A DNA stretch of 29,497 nucleotides from positions 1 to 29,497 of the forward strand of contig CAJWER010000006.1 in NCBI GenBank assembly GCA_913030785.1, read 5' to 3'. A model generated the notes under the pieces. It saw only the letters and a list, made by a program, of their open reading frames with translations, searched no databases and was not told where the DNA came from. Both the position numbers and the translations under genes were made by a program. This document shows, one piece after another, positions 17,744 through 25,000 of this stretch. The stretch comes from an uncultured Chloroflexota bacterium. Lineage in GTDB: Bacteria; Chloroflexota; Dehalococcoidia; Lucifugimonadales; CAJWER01. Position 1 is the first letter of the stretch, and the number at the start of each line of letters is the position of its first letter.

Positions 17744-17937
17744 ACGTGTCAACTATTTTGCCTTCTTAATAATACCTTTGGGTGCACCATTCGACTTGGT
17801 AAATTATAAACCGCTGTTAGGTTGCATAACCGCACCATGCGCCCGTAGTTTGTCGCAGCCGCAGTCGGTGAAGATCTGGCTGTTATGTATACCTAAGTCG
17901 CGTTGTTTTAGGAAGACGTGTCAACTATTTCGCCTTC
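17744..17937. repeat. Pair of 22-nt direct repeats, 172 nt apart
   Basis: Copies lie at 17744-17765 and 17916-17937 and share ACGTGTCAACTATTTYGCCT plus TC, differing at one base (T or C). Both are between genes. A duplicated regulatory site or the remains of a duplicated intergenic segment are possible readings. Confidence 0.7.
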
Positions 17938-18031
17938 GTCTAGTACTTGTATTTTGCAACTTGTGTTTTACAATAACGCGGTATACGGTGCTTTTGAGGC
18001 CACGCAGGGTCGAATACACATCGCTCGTAAC

Positions 18032-18041
18032 TATAAACTAA
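18032..18041 (+). promoter_or_regulatory. TATAAACTAA motif at the start of the acidic-protein gene
   Basis: An exact TATAAACTAA ends 2 nt before the ATG at 18044. The same ten bases occur upstream of the membrane-protein gene at 21815 on the other strand. If it is a TATA-like promoter, the leader here would be extremely short or the true start lies further in. Confidence 0.4.
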
Positions 18042-18043
18042 TC

Positions 18044-19882
18044 ATGTCGAAATATGCTCCATCTAAACCTCCAGTTGACAAAAGTAGCACAAGGGGCGAC
18101 CTGGTGCGCATATTTCACCATTTGGGGAACAGGGATGATCCACTATCGCCGATGGTGGATGAACTAATCGACCCAAACCCACTTGTGTCCAGCCGCTGGT
18201 CGGTTGGGACCTACCATTCCAATTCGTGGCTATGTGAATACCAGAACAATGCGCACATCATAGCATTGCAGCTACCGTGCGCTGGGGGGTGTCAGGTGGG
18301 AGTACTGAAGATGGGGACAAGCGGACACTGCACACTGTTCTTGCGCATAAAGCGTGGTCACGTGACGAAGTGGGCATCCCACAACGCCGTTAAGGAGGAA
18401 TCGGTTATCGCTTTACGTCGAACGATGAATATCAATGAGGGGAGGAAGCTCCTCGACGAGTCTCATTCCTTCCGCCTTACAGACGGGGAAGTGCACCACC
18501 CGCACACACTCTCTATATTATTGTGCATGACGAAACTCTTCTGGATGAAAAGGGGAAAGCACATGTCCGTGCCCATCAATATGATATCCTTTACAGTCGT
18601 CGCCATACCGCCTCCACTGGTGGTGATCGAGAAGTGCTTGTGTCTCATCGGTTGGAAAGGCACGTTTCTCGAAGACAACAAGGCCGCTTCAGCAAAAGGA
18701 ATTCGCGCAGTCAACGCAGATGTGTGGGGAAAGGGGTCTAAAACGATGATCAACGCCAATTGCACCGCACTATTCATTCAGGGGACACGTGAAATGCAGA
18801 AGAATATAGGCAGGACGTTGATTGCGGGAATTGTGCCCAAGCTCAATCAATGTGCGATGAAGAGCGACACGGTCATGAGAAATATGCTCAAAGGCAGGAC
18901 GTGTGAGATTGGGGACAATACAGGCCTCGCGGTGCTTGTAGGGAATGCCGCAGATATCACACCCGACTCAGTGCATGTACCCGCACTTGTACTCCCTGCA
19001 GGGATGAAAGATATTGTGGCACAGTCCGATTTCGACAGCGACGATAGCGACGATAGCGACGATAGCGACGACGTGCCGTTGGCTGTGAAGAATGTGTTCC
19101 CTGTATCCAAGTCGCCGATCGCCAAGTCGCCGATCGCCAAGTCGCCGATCAAAGCGCATAGCAACCCAGTGAAGAGATCTAAGGTAAACGGGTCGGAAGA
19201 CGAAGGGGACGACATTAACGATGTTGCAATTCAGGACGCGGACCTCAGCGACGTGGATTCGACGTCGGAAGAAGACGACGACGACGACGACGACGACGAC
19301 GAGTCGGACGAAAACTGTGACGGCGACGACGACGGGGCTTCGCTGTGCTCAAGATCCAGTGAGGGGAAAGAAGCACAATCTAGGAAGCGTGGAAGAGGTC
19401 TCGAGTCTCCCGTCGCACTGGGAGCAGGACGTCAAGCGGCCCCACTACCCACTGGTAATTTGAACGCAGCGGAGAGCGACCCCCCCCTACTTCAACAAGC
19501 ACTGCGTGCTATGGTGGCACCGTGCTGCGCGCACATGAAGGAGTGGGACAAGAATTCAAGCGAGCACTCAACCCAAGTAGATGAGCAGCGGAAGCGGTGC
19601 ATCCGCGTGGACGTCGACCTATTAGAGAAGTCCACCAGCGTCCTGGACATCGTCTCGACCCTAACCGGCCTCGTTAGCTCCCTGGCAAACTCACACACCG
19701 ACTCCTTCAAGGGTGAAACGGTTACGATGAACAGGAAGACACTTAACGAATTGAATACAAACCGCGACATCAACACGGCCGATATCGATAAAGCAATCCA
19801 GATCCTGGGGTCCGTGCGGGATCGTGTAGAATCACCACGCCTTCCACAGTCCAACCAAGATTTGCACTCTATTGACAAGTGA
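18044..19882 (+). CDS. Acidic low-complexity protein of unknown function
   Basis: The 612-residue protein (from MSKYAPSKPPVDKS) has two ordered-looking parts separated by a disordered one. Residues 1 to about 320 form a mixed alpha/beta region (RWSVGTYHSNSWLCEYQNNA; MISFTVVAIPPPLVVIEKC). Residues of about 325-470 are low complexity: SDDSDDSDD, three KSPIA-type repeats, and a run of nine Asp, with basic patches PVKRSK and SRKRGRG that could be nuclear localisation signals. The C-terminus (about 500-600) looks helical. I do not recognise the family. The acidic stretch and basic patches suggest a nuclear, chromatin or nucleic-acid-related role, which is inference only. An upstream in-frame ATG at 17918 would add 42 residues but these look like untranslated sequence. 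No introns are needed. Confidence 0.7.
   Translation: MSKYAPSKPPVDKSSTRGDLVRIFHHLGNRDDPLSPMVDELIDPNPLVSSRWSVGTYHSNSWLCEYQNNAHIIALQLPCAGGCQVGVLKMGTSGHCTLFLRIKRGHVTKWASHNAVKEESVIALRRTMNINEGRKLLDESHSFRLTDGEVHHPHTLSILLCMTKLFWMKRGKHMSVPINMISFTVVAIPPPLVVIEKCLCLIGWKGTFLEDNKAASAKGIRAVNADVWGKGSKTMINANCTALFIQGTREMQKNIGRTLIAGIVPKLNQCAMKSDTVMRNMLKGRTCEIGDNTGLAVLVGNAADITPDSVHVPALVLPAGMKDIVAQSDFDSDDSDDSDDSDDVPLAVKNVFPVSKSPIAKSPIAKSPIKAHSNPVKRSKVNGSEDEGDDINDVAIQDADLSDVDSTSEEDDDDDDDDDESDENCDGDDDGASLCSRSSEGKEAQSRKRGRGLESPVALGAGRQAAPLPTGNLNAAESDPPLLQQALRAMVAPCCAHMKEWDKNSSEHSTQVDEQRKRCIRVDVDLLEKSTSVLDIVSTLTGLVSSLANSHTDSFKGETVTMNRKTLNELNTNRDINTADIDKAIQILGSVRDRVESPRLPQSNQDLHSIDK
19034..19072 (+). repeat. 9-nt coding minisatellite (GATAGCGAC)
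   Basis: Four 9-nt units (first GACAGCGAC, then three GATAGCGAC) plus GAC, encoding the SDD repeats of the acidic protein. Confidence 0.9.
19109..19150 (+). repeat. 15-nt coding minisatellite (KSPIA units)
   Basis: AAGTCGCCGATCGCC occurs at 19109-19123 and 19124-19138, with a 12-nt partial third copy at 19139-19150. It encodes KSPIA twice and then KSPI. SP dipeptides next to Lys are typical phosphorylation sites. Confidence 0.9.
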
Positions 19883-20039
19883 TTGGATCTAGCTTTTGGC
19901 TGCGATGCACACGAACCCTAAATGTATATTGCAAGACTGGTGAATAGAGTGTATAGAAGGAGGGCGTGCGTATGTGTGTGGCTTTACGTGACGGAGCGTA
20001 AGTGGCAAAAAGTAAAAAATTGCAGTAGACGTGTAAAAT

Positions 20040-21082
20040 ATGTCGGACGAGGGTAGCTGCGCCACGCTCATCTTTTATCGCCTCAATCCAAAATGGTGGA
20101 AGGAGCCCGCGCTCAACCTGGCAAGCGCCGTAGCGCAGATGTCCAACCTCACGCACTGTGAGATCAGCCTGGGCGAGAGCTGCGGATCGGACGGCCAGAC
20201 AATGAAACACGTGGCGCGTGTCTTTAATGACTCGGTGAGCAGCACCCTATAAGTATGGTAGTAGCACCCACGCCCACGCCCACGCACCCCCCCCTAAACA
20301 CGAAGTGAGAGTGGTGCTTGAGCAGGTGGGCGTCGAGCTTGTGGAGCGCACCGGGCGAAACCCACAGAATGTGTTTATTCAGCTGGGGTGCAGCAAGGCG
20401 GCAGAGCAAAAGATGCTACACTACGTGCGCAATCAGTGTATCGGCAAACCTTTCAGCAACTACGCAATGGTACGCTCGCTTGTGTGGCCACGAGAGACGG
20501 ACCACCAGAGCTTCTTTTGCGCAGGTGCGCTTACAGGCTATTAGAATAGCCCTTAGTGCCCCTAGTGCCCTTAGTGCTCTGAGAATGCCCATTCTTGCTT
20601 GCGCAGAGCTTGTCGCGAGCGTCCTCAAAGTGGGGGGACTTCTGGACGTAAACTGTAACCCCGGATCGGCGACGCCCGAGATGCTGCACCGTATATACGC
20701 GCCGCGCGCCGCGGTGTCGGCCAACCCGTGTCTCTTGCGCGAGATTAACAATTCCAGTAACACCTGTATAGGTAACCTGAGTCTGGCCGAGCGTCTGGCT
20801 GAGCGCGAGGAGCTCATACCACCTTATATGCGCTCGGGTACGCAAACAATCCCGCTCTCTGCGTCACTACCCGCGGCACCACAGCAGGCGCTCTTCCAGC
20901 CAGCGCGGCGGCGAGCCGGCAGCCCTCCGCGTGGGCACTTCCAGTCGGTGACTAAGGAATACGCACCATTTGGCACGAGTCGTAGCGGAGCGTGCTCCTC
21001 GCGCTGTGTCACCACTGGTGGCATACAGCTTACCATGGACTCGCTCAATTTTGGTACCACCACCAAGCACAGGCCGCGGTGA
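20040..21082 (+). CDS. Permuted papain-like (NlpC/P60 or YiiX-type) peptidase, three exons
   Basis: Exons at 20040-20234, 20326-20524 and 20607-21082 join in phase to 289 residues. Intron 1 is GTGAGC...GCAG (91 nt), intron 2 GTGCGC...GCAG (82 nt). The fold is suggested by SNLTHCEISLGES with His39 and FFCAELVASVLKVGGLL with Cys130: His before Cys is the order of circularly permuted papain-like enzymes, and GKPFSNYAMVRSL is usual in that family. The second catalytic motif is split exactly at FFCA|ELV by intron 2, which supports the splice model. Residues 200-289 are basic and Pro/Ser-rich, probably disordered. Likely a cysteine peptidase or amidase; substrate unknown. An alternative open frame through exon 2 (20318 to 21082) is a frame shadow there. 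Confidence 0.72.
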
Positions 21083-21203
21083 CTAATCTTATGCTTTTAG
21101 GGTTTCCAGAGAATCAACTGGTAGTCGGTTAAGAGTCCGTGTGAAATCTTAATGGTTAAATACAGCGAGCCCGTGCGCACACACTACGACCACACTCTAC
21201 ACT

Positions 21204-21815
21204 CTACACTCGATCCGCAAATAGCTGCAAGCGTGCGTTGGCCTTGGCCATGGCCACACTGAACGTTTTCAGTCCCACCTGAGCGACGAGTATCTTGAGC
21301 TCCAAGTCGTGGTCTTTGTAGTTGGCGCTGAGCATAATGAACGAGAGGAGAATTAGGAACGAGAAGTACTGCGTGGCGCTTAGGCTTCCGGACATGAGCG
21401 CTGTCGCGAAGGGTGGCAGTATGCGGGCCTCGTCCACAGAGACCGTAGTCTTAAGATCGCCGGACCTCTTATTGAGTGGCTGTTGTTCCTCTGTGATGCT
21501 GAACTTATTGGAGAATGTATCATTGTAGCATAAGTGCACGACGGTGAATAGAAGGATCGCAAAGGTGTGAACGCATACGGCGACGAACGCTCCCAATTGC
21601 AGAACATGCTCATGCGTGCCCGGTGTATTATACACGAATGACAGAAGGTATAGGTCCAACCCGAAGACGGTTATCCACACACAGATACTGCATATGATCA
21701 GGCCAAACCAACCCTCATAGAAACCCGTGTCGTTTCCTTGGGGGTTTATGTTGGCGATTCTCTGCGCACGTAAATTATTGAGCTGCGCAGAGAGGAAGTA
21801 CGGAACCCTAGCCAT
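21204..21815 (-). CDS. Four-helix membrane protein of unknown function
   Basis: The 203-residue protein has hydrophobic segments at about residues 34-60 (WFGLIICSICVWITVFGLDL), 70-96 (VLQLGAFVAVCVHTFAILLF), 140-165 (YFSFLILLSFIMLSA) and a weaker one near 175-190. A polar loop with TEEQQPLNKRSGDLKTTVS lies between helices 2 and 3. I recognise no family. It has no signal peptide and no introns. The start at 21815 is preceded by a TATAAACTAA motif. It lies convergent to the peptidase gene and just downstream of the capsid-like gene on the same strand. A viral membrane or envelope protein is a guess from the context. Confidence 0.65.
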   Translation of the reverse strand: MARVPYFLSAQLNNLRAQRIANINPQGNDTGFYEGWFGLIICSICVWITVFGLDLYLLSFVYNTPGTHEHVLQLGAFVAVCVHTFAILLFTVVHLCYNDTFSNKFSITEEQQPLNKRSGDLKTTVSVDEARILPPFATALMSGSLSATQYFSFLILLSFIMLSANYKDHDLELKILVAQVGLKTFSVAMAKANARLQLFADRV

Positions 21816-21832
21816 GCTATTCTAAGAGATTC

Positions 21833-21842
21833 TTAGTTTATA
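21833..21842 (-). promoter_or_regulatory. TATAAACTAA motif upstream of the membrane-protein gene
   Basis: TATAAACTAA reads on the - strand and ends 17 nt before the ATG at 21815. It is identical to the motif at 18032-18041 on the other strand, so it is a candidate promoter element of this genome. Confidence 0.45.
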
Positions 21843-22021
21843 CACGCAAGGCTGGGGTTATTGTTACGCGCGTGTGTGCTTATTTATTTGGATTTTTACC
21901 TCCGCCAGAAGGATTTATTGTGAACACTTACACTGGAACACTCTCAAACACGAGATAGGGTGAAGCTCTTAATCGATTAGGGAATACCGGTTAGGGCAGT
22001 GACGCAATAGCAATGCTTCGT

Positions 22022-25000
22022 CTAGTTGGAACGCCCAGAGTACGCCATCTGTGCGTGCTGCGCCAGCTCAAGCGACACCATCGAGTCGCGCGCGGTCTTG
22101 AGCGAGACCGACTCGCCGCGGCGCCAGCGGGCGTCCTGTGAAGAGAAGAGTGGTCGGGGTGAACACAAGCCATGCATGTGGGATTTGGCCTAAGAGTGGT
22201 TCGGGTTGGAGTGGATATGTGGCGTACGCCCGGGATCGCGTCGGGGCCAAAGTGGCCCTGTCCAGGCACGAGTGACATGAACGACTTGGTAAAGGGGTCG
22301 TACTTGCGGTGGGGGCCGATGAAGCACGTGGCGTTGTTAGTGGAGCCCTGCGAGATGAAGTCCTGGTTCTCAGCAGCTTTCATGTCCTCGCCGTAGTGCA
22401 CTTGCGAGAGCTGGAGCGCGGCGTTGTAGAGGGCGAACATGGCGTTGCCTCCAGGGAAGGAGGCGTGCAAGCCCGCGCCGTTGACCTCCCACGGCAGAAG
22501 ACGCGTGGTCACCGAAAGGACAGTGTCGAGCTGCCCGCTGTTGAACTGGCCCTCGTAGCACGGGAAGGCGAGCATGGAGCTGTAGCGGTCGGTCTCATCG
22601 TTGCCGAACGAGAGGCGCGACTGGATGGAATTTTGCGCATTGTCCACACTGAACTTGCCATCATCGCCCTGCGCGAACCAGCGCGTGTTGCACCCGGCGA
22701 CGTAGCCGGCGCATGCCACGTCGCGCATGACAAGCACGTTCTGCGGCTTGGTGACCACGGCCTTGAAGTGGCCAGTGTAGTGCCCCTCAATCGTCTTGAC
22801 TTGGGTGTTGGCCGAGAGCTGCATATCGGCCGGACCGAAGAGCGTGGCGCCGGTGTCGCGACCAGACACGGTCATGATCACGTTGTGCATCGTGTGCTCA
22901 ATGAATGGGCGAGCGACCACGATGCGGACATCCTTGTTGAGCACCTTATTGTTTGCGGTAACCTCAACTCCATCGTTGAACTGGATCCACGCCTCGCACT
23001 CCTCCTTCCATTTCTCGAGCGTCTTGGGCTCGATAGAAGTACCGACGGCCATCTGGGTCTTCATTGCACCCGCCATGTCTGTGAATGCGACATCTTCCAG
23101 GAGCGTCGCTTCGAAAGCCTTCTTCCACTGGATGCGCACGTGCTGGTCGCGTTCCTCGTCGTAGATCATCATGTCGCACGTGTGCCTCCCCGCTGCAACA
23201 ATTTTTGACGTATCGATGTCCACCTGCGGCGGCGACATGACATAGAACTCGCCGATCTGCGAGTTGCGCGTGAGCATCTGCAGCGACTCGTTGTCGTCCG
23301 AGACCTCGAACTGCACAGGCAGAAGCGACAAACGTAAGCTTCCGTCGCGCAATGGAGCCATAATGCAAGGCCAAGCCAAAGGTGTGGGATACTACTAAGC
23401 GCACCGGCTCGCTCGTGAAGACGCCACAGCCACGGAAGGAGCGCGCCTCGTAGCCGCTCACACCGGCCTCGAAGCGGGCCTCCGCCGCGGGACCACCCTC
23501 CTTGTACCTGCAAAGAGCCATCCGAAACTAATGAACATATAGCACTGGTCTGTTAAAGTAAGTCTGAAACTGAGACTGAAGCTGGCCAACTGTCCCTGTC
23601 GATTTACAAGTAGCAAGTTCAAGTATTCAAAATATATTGCAGCGCACGTTAGCTTGGCTTCCGGCGCAAGGGCCATGTACAGAAGCATCTGCGGCGGCAA
23701 GACCAGCATATTCGGGGTGACGCCGTAGCGACTCATCCGGAACTTGCACTCCTCCACAGCCTTGTCGAAACCTGGTGTGTGAAAACGTGGCAATGGTAAG
23801 TAATGGCTACTAAACAACAGTGTGTGGAAAGGGTTGGAAAATGGGCGGGCAGCGTACCGAGCTGCTCCTTCTGCGAAGCGGAAGAAAGACACCAAGGCAA
23901 GGCACAACACGCGCGTGAGACAGGAAGGCAGTGGGGTTGGGGTTGGGAGTGGGAGTGGGGTTGGGTGGGTGCGAGATGCGCTTCCAAATGCCTGCGCGAT
24001 GCCGTAGAGCATGATCTCTGCGTGTGATAAAGGAGGCAGGATGAGCATTGCACAGCAAGGCAAGTGACCCTAGTGTGCAGGAGGGGTGGTCTCTCGTCGT
24101 GGGGCTCAGAATTGCCCTATCATTGCAACGGCTGCTGGGTTTGCAGCAATCACTCGGGTGTTTTCATCATAGCCAACTCGGGTAGTCGATCACGGAGCGT
24201 GCATCCGGAGCGGTGTTGCCCATCCTGGGTAGATGTCCGGCAGCATGTCCTCGGTGATCCCGTCTGGCCAGCAATCGCGGTTGACTTTGGCTGCCATGTC
24301 TTTGGTGGGAAGCTTTCCACGTTTGCACGCGTTCTCCCTGACAGTCAATGGTTGAATGTTGCTGTAGTGCATTAACTTTGGCTGTGCAGACGAGATCATA
24401 TTCTTGAACGCAAGAAACGGAAATATGTGGTCGGTCTCGTAGTTGTCCTTGTCGCGACCGTCTAACTGTCCATCCATCCGCTCTACAAGCTCTTTATAGC
24501 TACAGCAAAGAAGCCGGGCTGTGCTATCCGATTTGCTGACCCCATTTCTTTTGATAAACCTCACAAGTGCAGATCTGCACCTCTGTGTCAGCTGGGCCAC
24601 TGGGTCCGTTTTCCTCCTCGTCCGTTCTTTCATATTTCGTTCTTTGCGATGTCCTTCTCTGTACGTTTTCATGCTTTTTAGGCGAGCTTCCCGATTTCGT
24701 TCGTGGTTCTTTGCCATCATTATTTTTGTCTGTTCTTTCGTCACATCATACCGAGTTTTGCGCTGTTCCTTTGCACGTTGCTTATTTGCGTGGTAATGCT
24801 TGTTGCTATTGGCTCTGCTTTTGGCTTTCGTTTTGACCTTCGCAACTGCGCGTTGAACTAGCAAGTTCACACAAATGAACCCAGTTGGATTATTTGTTTT
24901 TTTCTTTGCCATGAATCTTCAAATTGAATCGCGACGAGAGACCGAGTGTGCGGGGCGAGTATCTTCTACTAATCCCTAAACACAAGTTGCAAATATGCGC

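Larger units (their letters stand above)
17729..18043. other. Gene-free stretch between two + strand genes
   Basis: This 315-nt stretch holds the 3' flank of the SPPP gene and the 5' flank of the next gene. It is AT-richer than the flanking genes. I see a 22-nt direct repeat and a TATA-like motif (listed separately), and no gene or RNA. An upstream extension of the next ORF to 17918 is open but looks non-coding. Confidence 0.5.

Noticed and set aside
18044..19000. TATA-binding-protein-like fold in the 612-residue protein
   Set aside because: A segment around NCTALFIQGTREMQKN loosely recalls TBP, but the TBP core residues and repeat spacing are absent; I would not claim it without a profile search.
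20305..20544. Second peptidase exon starting at the GTG at 20305 or after CGAAG
   Set aside because: These acceptors break the phase with exon 1; the CAG ending at 20325 keeps phase and gives a sensible protein (FNDS|VGVELVERTG).
22309..23208. 299-residue + strand ORF opposite the large capsid exon
   Set aside because: Antisense shadow; no motifs, and the sense frame holds coherent protein.
21991..23379. Stand-alone 462-residue ORF as the capsid-like gene
   Set aside because: Its first and last parts are intron readings; the flanking sequence has in-phase splice sites and the C-terminus becomes coherent only after removing intron 12.
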